From Sebastes aleutianus (taxonomy: Eukaryota; Chordata; Actinopteri; Perciformes; Sebastidae): DNA of 64,000 nt. Below, piece by piece: positions 1 to 12,524 of this stretch. The notes below the pieces were generated by a model that saw nothing but the letters and a program-made list of their open reading frames with translations, searched no databases and was not told the origin of the DNA. Made by a program: the position numbers and the translations under genes. Each line of letters starts with the position of its first letter. Position 1 is the first letter of the stretch. The stretch spans positions 10,355,001-10,419,000 of the forward strand of contig CAKAKS010000032.1 in NCBI GenBank assembly GCA_916700875.1. The letters run 5' to 3'.

Positions 1-377
1 CAGAGTTTAACATTGACTACATTACCCTAAACAGATCAGTCAATGTACACACACGAACACAATCAAAATTGATGGTTGGACAATACAAAAGTTCTAATGG
101 GTAACACTGATGTTTATTTTTTATTTTTAAATAACTGTAAAAAAATAATGAATTTGGATATTAGAGATGATTTGTTTTTAGTTCCAGATGTGAGTAAATA
201 ATAAATTGCACCACTAATTAGGTCAAACCTGTTTACTTGTTTCCCACAACACATCCAGTCATGTGTTGTCATGCTGCAAACTCTCATGTTATCTCTCACA
301 TGCTCTGGTTGTTACTGTGTCGACATGACACTGAACAAGTGTCAAAACAGTCAGGTACATGTTGTCAAACTCTGTAC
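1..377. other. non-genic, AT-rich sequence
   Basis: I see no gene, RNA or clear repeat in this stretch. Confidence 0.6.
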
Positions 378-815
378 AGTACATTTACATTAAGTACAAG
401 TTTAGCGTACTTGACTTGAGTATTTCTATTGTATGCTACTTTATACTTTAATACATTTCAGAGGGGAATATTTTACTTTTTATTCCACGGCATTTATTTG
501 ACAGCTACAGTCACTAAAGGCTTTTCAAATGAATAACTTACATGAAAATATATGATAATCTTATAAAAATCCAAAACATTGTTATTGATTAAACTACTCA
601 ATAATATGTAAAATTGTATACATAAATGTATCTGTAATAATAATAATAATTACATTTTATTATATATGATAATATAACAATGAAAGGGGGAATTCTGCCG
701 GCATACTGAATATTTTTTATTTTAGATACTTTGAGTACATTTTGCTGATAATATTTCAGTACTTTTATTTTTTTATATGTAGGACTTTAACTTGTACTAG
801 AATATTTTTTCATTG
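378..815. repeat. teleost dispersed repeat of the 'ACTTTTACTT' type
   Basis: It carries landmarks of a repeat common in fish: TATGCTACTTTATACTT, CATTTCAGAGGGGAATATTT, TACTTTTTATTCCACGGCAT, GATTAAACTACTCAAT, then GATACTTTGAGTACATTTTG, GCTGATAATATTTCAGTACTT and GGACTTTAACTTGTA. It is moderately diverged and noncoding. The class is uncertain; recognition is from memory of the family. Confidence 0.65.
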
Positions 816-2224
816 TGCCATTGCAATTTTTACATAAGACTCAATATGTCTTAAAAACTGCAACAAGGCAACTGTGCACTTCATTTACTTCCTAAATTGC
901 TAGAGAACAACTCTAATGGAGTTGAGCCTCAGTGTCACTTTTTACAGTGTGGCTAGAGGCCATGATGCATGCTGGACATATGACTGTTTCACGCATCAAT
1001 GCAGCGACACATGCTCACACGCACACAGTGTCTAAGCAAACCACTGTGCATCTGCTGGAGAGGAACATCCTGCCCCACGCAGACTAGCAGGCTCGTCTGT
1101 CACATCCAAAACCCATGTCTGAACCACAGGAAATACGTATGCGCACACACACACATAGACGCAGACGCGATCACGCATATAGGCGCAGGTAATAAAACAT
1201 GGTGAGAGTAGCACTCTAACTGCAACTCTGCAAAGCGAAAACCTCCGCCACGCAGAAAATATACATTTGACTAACGTTTCAGCGGTAAATGATCAAATAG
1301 TGAAAAGAAAAGAGACAACGTTGCAGCATTCCACCTGAGTTAGCTCAAAAGATCCAGATGATGCATTGAGGTCAACGGGATCAGTTGGGTTTGTGGCAAG
1401 ACCATGGTCTGCTCTATTCTGGTCTAGCTGGGGCTGAACTGTGTGTGTGTGTGTGTGTTGAGCGTTGGGGCATTTGGGGTAACTGAGGTCTCGGGTTTAC
1501 GGGTGCTTTTATGTGAGGCTGCAGCACTTCATCCTCCAGCTGCTCCGTTGCCATGATGTGGTGCCTCTGTGTACCTCAGAGCCGAGTGGCTGAGTGTAAA
1601 TTTACCACTCTGGTGAAGACAAGTGGTTCACAAAACACACAGGCACAATGTGATAAGCATTGTGAACCAAAAACATGATAAAACCAGAAGGCTCAGCGGC
1701 GGTTGTGTTTAGTTTGTTTCATCACTCGTCTTCCTGATTCGATTTTCAAAGTAATAGCAACTGAATGCGATGCACATTTAGCAGCCGGTGTGTCACACAT
1801 GTTGTATCTTATCGCCAACACTTGAAAGCGGCGTTATGTTTTATCTAAAAACCAGAGTAAATCCCAGATTACTAAAACTACTCAATGGTTCTACAAGTCA
1901 ATTTGACTCCAAATTTCAGAAACGCTGTTCTAAAAACAGACATAAATCCCCTCCGTCTAAGGTAAGAAGAACTATGTAAATAATGTAAATAAATAAATGT
2001 ACAATCTATTAGGTTTGCTTGGAATAAATAACTAAATAAATAACTTAGCACTTGCTGCACAGACTAATGTAGTTAGTTGAAACAACTTTTATTTTGATAT
2101 TTGTGCAACTGTTTTCTCAGCTTCAGCTATGAGTTATTATTTTACGTACAAGAAATCCAATACAATTTTAAAGAATTGGATAGAACAGGCAGGTTACAAA
2201 TAATGCTTATTTATTATATTTTAA
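816..2224. other. non-genic sequence upstream of runx3
   Basis: No gene is seen. A short (GT)n lies at 1441-1458. The flanking sequence shows no exon-like features on either strand. Confidence 0.6.
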
Positions 2225-2837
2225 TTCTAAATCATTTTAACGCCACTAATTTCTTTAATGCATTAACGCAACCTATGGAATCCATTGGTACCAACCATGT
2301 CATACTAGCTTGTTGAGTAGGAGGCTAAATAAATAACGCTCCAAACTTGCGCAAAATTTTGGCAAGGAAAAACTGGCATGGCCATTTTCAAAGAGGTCCC
2401 TTGACCTCTGACCTCAAGATATGTGAATGAAAATGGGTTCTATGGGTACCCACGAGTCTCCCCTTTACAGACATGCCCACTTTATGATAATCACATGCAG
2501 TTTGGGTCAAGTCATAGTCAAGTCAGCACACTGACACACTGACAGCTGTTGTTGCCTGTTGGGCTGCAGTTTGCCATGTTATGATTTGAGCATTTTTTAT
2601 GCTAAATGCAGTACCTGTGAGGATTTCTGGACAATATTTGTCATTATTTTATGTTGTTAATTGATTTCCAATAATATATATATACACATACATTTGCATA
2701 AAGCAAGCATATTTGCCCTCTCCAATGTTAATAAGAGTATTAAATACTTGACAAATCTCCCTTTAAGGTATACGGAAAACGGATAAAAAAACGTGTGATT
2801 AATCGCGATTAACTATTTCAATCGATTGGGAGCCTTA
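2225..2837 (+). mobile_element. decayed non-autonomous hAT element (copy 1)
   Basis: This is the same family as the copies at 9710, 14470, 40659 and 63692. Shared landmarks are TTAACGCCACTAATTTCTTT, GGTACCAACCATGTCATACT, TGACCTCTGACCTCAAGATA and TGTTGTTGCCTGTTGGGCTG. The left terminus is lost, part of the left region is deleted, and the right end is degenerate (AGCCTTA). It carries no ORF of its own. A perfect DR1 motif lies at 2402-2414. Confidence 0.85.
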
Positions 2838-5800
2838 ATTTCAAGTTGAACCAGCTTGTATGTTTTAACAATGTGTATAGATAAAGCTTCCTCTATTTTA
2901 ACAAGCATCGAAACTTACTTCTCATGCACCTACTGTCATGCAGGCTATATGTACTATAATGCCTATTAATAGATAAATATTTATATTATATCAGCTTTAT
3001 TTCAGCTTTCACTTCATCACTAGAAAATATATATTCTTATCAAAAAAGCACAGATTACCTAACTCCCTCTTTGAATACCTTCATTTAAATATTTAAATCA
3101 GTATGTTTGTAGACTGATATGATGTGACTCATGTATTTATTTAGTGCCCTGTTTCATAAGCCAGACAGGAGGAACTATTTGACAGCCATAAATTGTCCAA
3201 TAAGCCCCAGACACCTCATTGCCAGCGGTTGTGAGGGCTTTGAATCGACCTGCTGTAAAGGAAGCTGGATGCTCGGTCTTTGTGTTGGCACAGTTTCTGA
3301 ATAACAGGAAGAGCTTGAGTGAAGGGGGTAGGATGGAGGGTTTACTACCTGTAAACATGGCAAATTTGTCTTAGAGAGCTGCAGCAGGTGCCAGAGGTGA
3401 AACACTGCAACGAAGGGACCCCCCGCAGCTTTGAGCTTACTTCTCCTCCTGCAACTTTCTCCATAAATATCTACATTGCACAGCTCTGTGTTTCTGTTAC
3501 TGCATACAAGTAGCGCTCCTCGGGAACTCTGGGATTATGGCCTTCTCAGTGTGTGGCGACACGGCGCTCCCACTCCCCTTCCCTCTCTGTGTGGTTACCA
3601 CAGTCAAGTCTCCATGTCTGCTGCAGCCAATAAATAAATAATGGGCCCGGTGATCACTTCCAACCGTGATACTGCGCGCCGAAACCGCTGCATCTGGGAG
3701 TGCCTCTCGCTTACAATGACAACAACAACAACATGGACACGCACATGTTGATACACTCACACACACACACACACACACATGTGGACACACACACAGATCA
3801 ATGCTGAGCCAGGAACTAACTTCTTATGCAGCCGCAACTTTCTGAAAAGTTAGACCTCTTCCGAACAACAGTTTCCACTGCTGATGTGTTTGAACACCAG
3901 TTTATTTAAAATGTGACATGTTAGGAATTTTTACATGTTTTATATTTTTGTTTTTTTGTTTTGGGGGATGCTTCTAAAAAGAGAATTAGCTTGAGAACTT
4001 CCTGTTAAAAGTGCATCAATATGAGTTATATGTAATCCTTCATGTAAAGTCAAAGGGGACTTTTTCAATCTGTTTATAAATCAAATCTGTACAAATGTTA
4101 TGAATCACAAAAACAGACTGAAAGTGGACAGGAACATCAGTCAAAGGAATGAGCAGTGTAATATAATTAGAAGAAAATGGGCAGTATGAGGTGTGAGTGA
4201 GCAGGTAGGACAAAATAGCGGGCTCCCATGGCCTATTCCAGAGGCAGGCAGGACCATGGTGTTTGATGCAATGACGGCCACTTCATTATAAAAGCCTCCT
4301 CAAGTCCCACGCTGCATTCCACGTTTATAGGGAACATATGGGGAAGCCTGCAATTTTTAGACCACAAAATAAGCCCCTTTGCAGCTGGACGCACGACCGC
4401 ACTGGGTCCTTTTTGCCTCGCGAGCCACACCCGAGAGGCGTAGGACCACTGACAGTGATTAAACCACCACAGTTTTCTCAGCAAAACAGGAGTTATATTA
4501 AGCTTAAATACAGGGGCTTGATAAACAAGGCCTGGGCAGGGGAAAAAAAGAATTGAGTGAAAGACGGCCACAATGATCTTCAGACTATTTTTCCCCTCAC
4601 GGTCATGGGCAGTGCAAAGCCATGAGATACATTTCAAAACATGAAGCAGATGTTTACCTAGACAAAGAAGAAAAAAACACAGAGCTGAGGACGGAGAGAA
4701 AAAATAAAGAAAAAAGGGCCTCGACTCCGGCGCTTTTCTTCAAATGTCAAGTTTGGACAGCACTACAATGGAGCCAATTCCCGTATACTTGCACAATGCT
4801 GCGGGATTCGTCCCGTATTTGTTTAGCTTTTCTCTATTCCTCATTGAAAATCCAGATGCAGCGTCTCACTTACCGCAAATGGACAAAAATAAGGAAATTG
4901 ACAATAATCTGAAACAGTCTCCACTTGTGAAAACAGCTCGCAGAAAACATATACTGCGCGCTGAAATTAAATCTGAAAAACAAAACAACATGAATTATTA
5001 CCAGCAACATGTCGCACTTGCACAAAGACATGCACGTAAAAAAAAAATGATTATAAACTGAAACAACCACAAAGCCCCTGTGCTGTGAAACCAGCGCTCT
5101 GGAGCATCTAAACAAACACAGATGAGACCCAGCAGAGACCCTCTGCTCCCAATGTGGCAGACCTGAGGGAAAGCACAAAAACTAATGTCTTACAACCTAA
5201 AGAACCTTAGCTATAAATCAGCTCAGCCATCATGTCCGTGGGCTTTCCCTGTGGGCCTGTACGACAGCAGTACCTCCCGTTCAGCGGAGAGTCCCACAGC
5301 TGTAATCTGTCCCTGGGCTGGCAGGCCGAGGCCGAGGCCATGTCGGGAGGCAGCGGAGGTGTTAGAAGAGGAAGCCTCGCTGTGTGTGAGGTTAGGTCGG
5401 AGGCCTGTAGTGGCCGCGTGGACGGACTGATAAAAGCCCTGGGGCCGCGGCTGTGGCCTCAGCGTTCGGCCACACTCGCCGACACGCCGTGTCATTTAGC
5501 CCGCGCTGCCGCCTAACTCAACGGCAACTGCTCATTTACAGGGCAGTGCGGGCTACCAGGAAGAGCGGCAAGCTCTCACACACACACACACACACTCAGA
5601 ACATGGTACTGTATATATACACATACAAACACATGCTGTGGTCCATGCAGCAGTTTTGTCCAGCAATTAGCAGAGGACAACGTGGGCTGACATTCATACA
5701 CAAAGCAGTAACAGAACAGAAACGTGCACACACACACACACACACACACACTCAGACACACAGGTTTTTCTAGGGAAAGCAATTGGGTCACATGAGTGAC

Positions 5801-6796
5801 CAGACGGTGGTTTGGGTCTGTTGTCCCGTGGCCAGACATGGTCAGTGTGTCACTGAGAGACAGGAGAAAGGAGAGAGGAAGTGTGAATACCACAGGTTTG
5901 CAAATGCCAGTGATTTGTGCGCTCACAGACACGGACAGAAACACACGCATATGTTTGTTGTACTGCAAGATTGTCAGGTTAACAGTACACACAACAAACA
6001 GTCCGTCTTTCTCTGTGAGTGCACATTTATCACTCTGCTCGTCAGCTCCTTTCTGTACTAATCTGAAGCAATATGAATCATTTCCTGTTTTTCTCACAAC
6101 TGCAGAAGAAACTTTTCAAATATATAGTATAAAAAGTGCAGGAAAAGGAAAAGGCATTGACGGTATATGAAGTCACATCTCAGGCTGGTGTACTGTACGA
6201 GCAGAAAATTAACCTAGAACATGAAAAACTGTGAAAACCACAATCAGGTTAAATCGCTTTGCACTTTCACAGGGGGGGAAGAGACTCCGCTAGGCCACAA
6301 ATACTGACCTTTTTTTCTTTGGTTCTTTCATATTGCAAAAGGAAGTTAAGGTAAAAAAAATCACAAATACATTTTAAAGCCAAGTGAATTTGAATAAAAG
6401 AATCAAATCTAAAAAAAAAAAGATTGAGGGATAGAAAGTGCCAAAGGAAGACAAAGTGTAAATGAGGGTTGGAGGATATAACCTGAAAGATATTGAAGAA
6501 GGAGAGTGGAGCAACTGGCTGTGCTGCTTCTAATGAGGCTAAGATTATGATACTATCAAGTGGTAAGGGAGGATGGAGGTTTTGCAGGCCCCAAACCACT
6601 GATTCTTACAAACACAGATGAGCTGTGAGTCAGACAAACATAAAACTAGCACAGGACATATACAGTCAAGAACAACACGCTCAGTGTTGTTCAGCAGTTA
6701 GACCGACACTTTCCTGCCTCCCAGCAGCGGCTGAAGCCACAGCTATCTCTCATTTTCTCTTTTTCTGATTCGTCTCCTGTCCTTTTTCTCTCTTTT

Positions 6797-6831
<35 letters not shown>

Positions 6832-7081
6832 GGTTAATACATTTTAATGCCTCCCCAGCTCTTCTGCAGTGGTTTCAGTGCTCTCTGCAAACCTCAGTCG
6901 AGCCACAGTGGCGCAGGCGGCCCGCCTGGTTTGAACTCAAAAGAAAATAGAACGTTTCCAAAAGTTGGACGAGCCAATCAAAAGTGAGAGCGAAAGTACG
7001 GCGAGTCAAGAGAAAGGAGAAGGCATGGAAAGTTAAAAAACCGATGCAGAGAAAAAGCAAAAAGACGATAGAGGAGTGGAA
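2838..7081. other. non-genic sequence upstream of the P1 promoter
   Basis: It contains microsatellites at 3759-3779 (CA), 5579-5592 and 5729-5751 (CA) and 6799-6828 (GT). Frames on both strands are short or are translated microsatellite. It may include upstream regulatory DNA, but I cannot identify any with confidence. Confidence 0.6.
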
Positions 7082-7205
7082 GGGGAGGGTAGGGGAGGGG
7101 AGGGGAGGGGAAGGAGGCTGGGAGGGAGAGGCCCGGTGACCTCACGTGACATGTGACGTGGGCTCCACCACTCACGGAGGGGGAGTGTGCGTCTCTGTGT
7201 GGAGG
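7082..7205 (+). promoter_or_regulatory. runx3: putative distal promoter P1 of runx3
   Basis: This is the stretch immediately upstream of the spliced P1 leader. It begins with a run of GGGG/GGG tracts (7082-7133), followed by a cluster of TGAC-type sites: an E-box CACGTG at 7143-7148 and a CRE-like TGACGTGG at 7154-7161. No TATA box is evident. A RUNX-type motif GACCACA lies in the leader at 7362-7368, which fits the auto- or cross-regulation known for RUNX P1 promoters. The transcription start is not determined by the sequence. Promoter status is inferred from position upstream of the P1 exon. Confidence 0.5.
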
Positions 7206-7436
7206 ATGGCGAGGAGGATGCAGATAGACTGTGTGGCTTTTAGCCTTTTACTAGCATTGACGCTCCAGGCAGGCCACCACCGTCGTGGAAGAGAAAGACA
7301 GACCACGCCGTCGAGCTAGCTGGCTAACCTCAGACCCTCAGACCCCGCTGTGTGACAAGAGGACCACAAGCCCATCCCTCCACGCCGGCCCTGCTTCCAC
7401 CACTCCCGGGGCCCCCCTCTCATACTCCAGGACCTG
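7180..7436 (+). other. runx3: 5' untranslated exon of the P1 transcript (start approximate)
   Basis: The right edge is a consensus splice donor, CTG|GTGAGT, at 7436/7437. Mammalian RUNX P1 transcripts likewise begin with a noncoding exon followed by the 19-codon exon. The matching acceptor is at 7580/7581 after a CTCTCTCTCTGCAG tract, with a branch-point-like CTAAC near 7550, which gives a short 144-bp intron. The left edge is a guess. The exon contains a 37-codon upstream ORF, listed separately. The alternative is an unspliced leader. Confidence 0.55.
7206..7319 (+). CDS. upstream ORF in the P1 leader, 37 codons
   Basis: The ATG at 7206 sits in a strong Kozak context (A at -3, G at +4). A second in-frame ATG follows at 7218, and the frame ends at TAG 7317-7319, well before the runx3 start at 7784. 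The predicted peptide begins MARRMQIDC, has a hydrophobic core AFSLLLALTL, and ends in a basic, hydrophilic tail, so it resembles a short signal peptide. If the transcription start lies upstream of 7206, this uORF should be translated and would reduce flow to the main P1 start. I recognise no homologue. Whether the peptide is made or stable is unknown. Confidence 0.35.
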   Translation: MARRMQIDCVAFSLLLALTLQAGHHRRGRERQTTPSS

Positions 7437-7580
7437 GTGAGTCCACCTCAACACCTGGAGACACACAAATGCTGCTGTTTTAAAACTGTTTCTCTCACTC
7501 TTTTCTTTCTCCCTCTGACCCTCTTCTCTCTCAAATGTCTCCTGGTGCTGCTAACACATGCTGCTGCTCTCTCTCTGCAG

Positions 7581-7783
7581 GCTTGTGGCTTTGGGATTCC
7601 TGCGGTAGTCACAAACCCTAGATTCTTGGTTGCAAACGGGCTCTGAGCTCCAGGAGTTTTTGTCCTCTTCTCCTTCTCCTTGCTCCCCTCTCTTCTCTTA
7701 CTCTTGTGTTTTTTTTTTTCTTCTCCAAGGTCGGTGGAGATCGACTGCAGCGTGAGCTCCTACACCGTTCTGGCTTCCCTGTC
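7581..7783 (+). other. runx3: 5' leader part of the P1 coding exon
   Basis: This runs from the acceptor at 7580/7581 to the ATG at 7784. It contains no ATG before the runx3 start, so the only uORF on the predicted spliced P1 mRNA is the one in the preceding exon. The segment is pyrimidine-rich, with several internal AG dinucleotides (for example CTCCAAG near 7730 and CTGCAG near 7750) that could serve as alternative acceptors. Confidence 0.5.
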
Positions 7784-7841
7784 ATGGCATCAAACAGCAT
7801 CTTTGACTCCTTCTCCAACTACAGCAGCAGTCTACTCAGAG
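7784..7841 (+). CDS. runx3: runx3 P1 first coding exon (MASNSIFDSF N-terminus)
   Basis: The exon encodes 19 residues, MASNSIFDSF followed by SNYSSSLLR, plus one nucleotide, and ends at a strong donor AGAG|GTGAGT (7841/7842). Human RUNX3 starts MASNSIFDSFPTYSPTFIR, also 19 residues before the same phase-1 junction, and this is the main evidence for runx3 identity. The exon splices in frame to the acceptor at 28950/28951 and creates a GAG (Glu) codon across the junction. The 58-nt size equals that of the mammalian P1 coding part. The start is the first and only ATG in this exon. The P1 peptide gives the distal isoform its specific N-terminus; the DNA-binding body is shared with P2. Confidence 0.95.
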
Positions 7842-9709
7842 GTGAGTGCTGATCCTCCCATCTCTCTCTCCCACCCTCCTCCTCTCCACTCCACTCCACT
7901 CCACTCACCACTCACCACCAACCCACACCCCTCTGTCCAGTTGTTTTGAATGTGCAGCATTGACATGAACATGTTGGGCTGCTTCTTGTAGCATGTGAAT
8001 GCATTCATCTCTCTGTCCACACACACACACACACTTCAAGACGTGTGCTGAGGGAGGCTCACAGAGGAGGATCTGATTCGCACAGTAGCTCCTCATCTAG
8101 TTGACTGATATGGCCCTTAAATGCCTTTTCGCCTCTGCGCTCCTGTGTTTTCTGTAGGCTTGATGGAGTAGCGCCATAATGGGATTCTCACCACAGACAT
8201 TCATTATCAAGTGAAACTCGGCGCTCTCTCTCAGCGAGAATACGAGCTCAGAGGCTCCATGTGACTGGGCCCTTTTACTGGAACACGGCAATACAATAAA
8301 AGAGCAAAGAGGAAAAAGAAAAAACATATTAGGCTCTCTCTCACTCTGCCTTACTTCCAGGAGGTACTTTTGGTCTGTGTGGTGAGGTGAGTGCACTATA
8401 CTTGGCGACGCTAAACGCCAGCCTCAGTGAAGAAGCCATTTGTTGCCATGGTGATTCCAATCAGACGGCTTTTACTTTGCAAATAGCGGAGCTCTTAAGT
8501 GTGGAGAAGTGGCAGAAACTTTTACCCGATTTCATCTACTTGTTGAGTTCCTGTAAGTGATGATAAACACAAACATGGCAGCCTTGACGTGGAAGTTGTT
8601 AATGTGATGGCGGCCGGGGGACTCAGTTGTTCCCACTGTTCATCACACAACCACTGAGACAGCCACCGAAAAAATCTCCTTCCCAATTAAGGCCTCGTTG
8701 CAGTGTTAATTAGAGACAGCCACAGGAGAAGCACTACCAGCTCCTAATTGTTTGCAGAGTATATCTTAAAATCTCTGGAGCCTCAAACACACACACACAC
8801 ACACACACACAGAGTCAGACGCAGACAGTCACACACACTCAGTACATCTGTGCCTCACATGAGAACAATCCTCTGATATCCTCAGTGGAACCGCAGTGAC
8901 AGGGGATGATGTTCCAGTGTTCTCACAGCTTCTACAGACACCCAGGCTTTTATAGTTTCCTCCTGACAAGACTCCCCCCCACCCCCTTCCTCTTTTCTTC
9001 TCTATAACCGCTGGATCTGCATCCCTTTATCTCCTCACTGTTTACAGATCAGCGTGTCACTGACTTCAGGTTTCATGCATGCCGTCCATCAGGCTTTTGT
9101 TTTAACCTAAAACGTAATGTGCTTTCGGGGGCGCCTGATTTTGATTTTGAACCCCACCAGAGCGGCGAGACGCGACGCGAGACAGTAGGTCAAGAGGGGT
9201 TGGGGGGGTGGGGAAGAGACAAGCATTTAAAGCTGTAATCATCCATTGGAAATCATTAGTGAATATGCAATATCCTTTTACAATTCGCTCTGTCAGGAGA
9301 CTGAAACCGAACTGCGAGAGAACAAAGGCGAAGAGTCATTAAATACGCCGGTTCAATCTGAAAGCATTTCAAATCGGGACTACCTCATGTAAGCAAAATA
9401 CCCCAGCGGTTAGTTTAACAACTTGCATTACACAGGCGAAGCAATTTGGCAAGTTCTCTTTTTTAGACGCAAATCAAACTGAAATTAAGAGGAACGGTTA
9501 CAGAAAAATCAAGGAGACTGTTAAATGTCTGGCTTCCCGAGTGCTGACTTTAATACAGTGCGACATGAAGCTCATGGAAATAATACATTCATCTATTCAG
9601 AAGTCAAGAAAATACCGCTGCAAGCAACATCTCATTCATTCGAAAAATGACACAAAAAGAAAAAAGGCTCATTAAAGATCCTGAATTTCTTAAAACAATT
9701 TGTATATTC

Positions 9710-10173
9710 TAGGGCTGTCAAAGTAAATTCGTCTTAACGCCACTAATTTCTTTAACGTATTAACGCAACTTGCGATTTTTAGGTTGTAGCGGGCTCAGTT
9801 TTAAAGCTAGAGTGAAGTGACTGGTATCATATGAAACTAGAAAACCGAAGGAATCCATTGGTACCAACCATGTCATACTAGCTTAGCGAAGGAGGTTAAA
9901 TAACGCTCTAAACGTACGTTAAATTTGGCGAGGGAAAACGGTCATGGCCATTTTCAATGGGGTCCCTTGACCTCTGACCTTTTGCGTTGTTAATTAATTA
10001 TAATAATAAATATATACATACATTTGCATAAATCAAGCATATTTGCCCACTCACATGTTGATAAGAGTATTAAATAATTGACAAATCTCCCTTTAAGGTA
10101 CATTTTCAACAGATAAAAAAAAAAGAAATTGTGATTAATCGTGATTAAATATTTTAATCGATTGACAGCCCTG
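9710..10173 (+). mobile_element. non-autonomous hAT element (copy 2, internally deleted)
   Basis: The termini are TAGGGCTGTCAA and TTGACAGCCCTG. Flanks GTATATTC and GAAAATTC match at 6 of 8 bases, consistent with an 8-bp hAT target-site duplication. About 250 bp of the middle is missing directly after TGACCTCTGACCT. DR1 motif at 9968-9980. Confidence 0.88.
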
Positions 10174-10466
10174 GAAAATTCCTCATTCAAATAAATAAAT
10201 TAGATCTTTAACATCTTTTTTTTTTTTTTGTGGTACCTTGTAGTTTCATATGTGATTTAAAAAAAAATAGACACCAGCACTATCACAAATATCAGCACAA
10301 CACACTGTACTGTAGGTGTCATATTAAACATTTCAGCTTAATCTCACAGTGCAGACAGAAAACACATGCAAGCATGTGATGTGCAACATCAGATGCACTT
10401 CGCGTGAGAAGCGAGAGGACGCCTCACCTCAGAAACCTCAGTCCTACGCTCACACTCAGGGAGACA

Positions 10467-10500
10467 AACACACACACACACACACACACACAGAGAGAGA

Positions 10501-10534
<34 letters not shown>
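10467..10534. repeat. compound (CA)n-(GA)n-(CA)n microsatellite
   Basis: (CA)13, a short GA stretch, then (CA)16, in the P1-P2 intron. Confidence 0.95.
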
Positions 10535-10537
<3 letters not shown>

Positions 10538-12496
10538 GCGTATCACATATGACACAGACACACAAACAGACGAAGCAGCTGTCGTTCTCATGTCGTCCAA
10601 TTCGGTAAAAAGGCTAATAGTGTGACAGTTAGTATGTTGTTAGAGAAAGAAAGAGAAACAGAGATGTTTGCGTCGGGGCGTTAATCTGATGCAGACTCTC
10701 AGTGCTGCTGCAGTTCACTGATAATAACCACAATGAGGCTATACACCTGCTAACGCTCACACAGCAGCAGCAGCAGCACGATTTAACCAGAAAGCAGCAT
10801 TTCTGTGACACTTTACACGTTTTTAAAAAAAGCAGTAGCCTCCAAAAAAAGCATCGGATTTTCCCCGTGAAGCAGCATTGTATAAACTTTACTGAGTTTT
10901 CCTATCCGGACGTATTGGTTTGCATCAGGTGGGGTACCTGGTTTATAGCAGCTGTGACTGGGCCTGTGTGGTGGGTCATATCCTTGGCTCAGTTTCTGTC
11001 ACCACATTTCCCTCCACTACTTAGACGGGTCGCCGTGTTCCCTGCAGGCTGTTTTATACAGGGGTCCGTGTTTTTTTTTAGAGTGTAACGCTCTTGGGAG
11101 CCAGCTCCCTTTTGTGGCAGAGAAAAAGGCCCCTGTTTTATTAGGGTGGGAATGGTTTTATATGTTTGGCTTATTGCGCTGCATGAATGGAAGTGAGGGC
11201 TTGTGTGTGAGAAAGGCGGCCATGCCTCACCACAGTTGTAGCGAGGTTATTTTGGAGGATTCTGGGAGGTGGTCTGGTTTGTTCTGGGAGCCTGAGAGAG
11301 AGACACATGCACAGTGCGAGAGAAAGACACTTTAAATGAATCACTCTCAGGGGAAAAAAACTCAAGACCAACTTCGAGCCGAGAACCACTGACAAATAAA
11401 AAGGCGTTATACGGTAGCTCAAAAAAGAAAAAAAGGCTATAAATTTGACAGAACACATGGCTGGCCTCTGGCGAATTTATTAATAAAGTCATATGGTGAA
11501 GATTTTTCCCCTCCTCTCTTAAATTAACATGCTTGATTGGAGCCCATTCAAGATCCTGCTGAGTGTGAGGCCCCCGAGTGACGCCAAAACATGAAGACTA
11601 GGGCTGAGCGGGCTGAAATCTGTAACCAGATATTAAGAGTTTCAATATTCTAAAGTGAAAGCAAATAATAGAAAACTCATGACAGAGCGCGGAGCGGCGA
11701 AATCCTGTCTCCAATTCAGCCGAGTATAATATCTATTTATAAAACTCTGAAGGCATATTGGATGGAGGGAACGCTCTGGACTTGATTAGGGCTGTAAACG
11801 TTTGTGGAGGTACTTATTTACTTTTTGGTCCGTCTCGCCGTTTTCACCGTCTGTCAACACGACTTTATGGGGAACACTTTCAGGGGTTTTGCCGCAGTAA
11901 GATGGCTTCCAGGTAGAGTACGCAGAGCGGCGTGCTGATTATGTGGTCGACTAATCCCGGAACCTGCCTCCGCCCTTGTACGCTTTTGGCTCAAACCGCC
12001 ACGCTCGGCGTTGCGTTGGTCAAGGTTAAAGTCGCGCTAAGTGTAGTAGTAAATACAATTTTCTGGTGGTCGACAAGCAACCACAGGGGCCAGATCTTTT
12101 TCAGCCGATCTGATAATATGGATTTATGCTGTGCAGGTTTCAGGAGGGGGAAGGGGGGAAAGTGTTCTGAAAGGTTGAGCAGCTTCTTTCAACAAACATT
12201 CACGTAGGTGCGTCGACTCTGAAGCAGCATCCAGCGAGGAGTGAATGTGATCTGCAGGCAGGAAGAATACTCAACGTCTCCCTTCAGCACAGTTCATCCA
12301 GAGTTAGTCTGCGTGTTAAACTCTATGATCTGATCGTGCACGGCAGATGTGAGAGCAGTGAACTCAAGAGGGATGTATGCTGAGCACATCCACTATGACT
12401 ATGCACTATAGTCTTGCATGATAATTAAAGAGTTGACGGTTGAAAGTGAACGACACGAATGTCCAAATATGAAGCAAGTGATGTAAGAGGAATTCA

Positions 12497-12524
12497 TAAC
12501 GTCTAGACCGGCTTCTAGACGTTA
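12497..12524. repeat. perfect 11-bp inverted repeat with 6-nt loop
   Basis: TAACGTCTAGA, spacer CCGGCT, then TCTAGACGTTA. The arms are perfectly complementary. The surrounding sequence shows no TE termini, so the origin is unknown. Confidence 0.9.

Noticed and set aside
5576..6097. 173-codon open frame on the - strand
   Set aside because: Much of it is translated CA/GT microsatellite; no homology recognised.
7437..7646. Open frame starting at GTG 7437
   Set aside because: The GTG is the GTGAGT splice donor of the P1 leader intron, and the frame continues through that intron.
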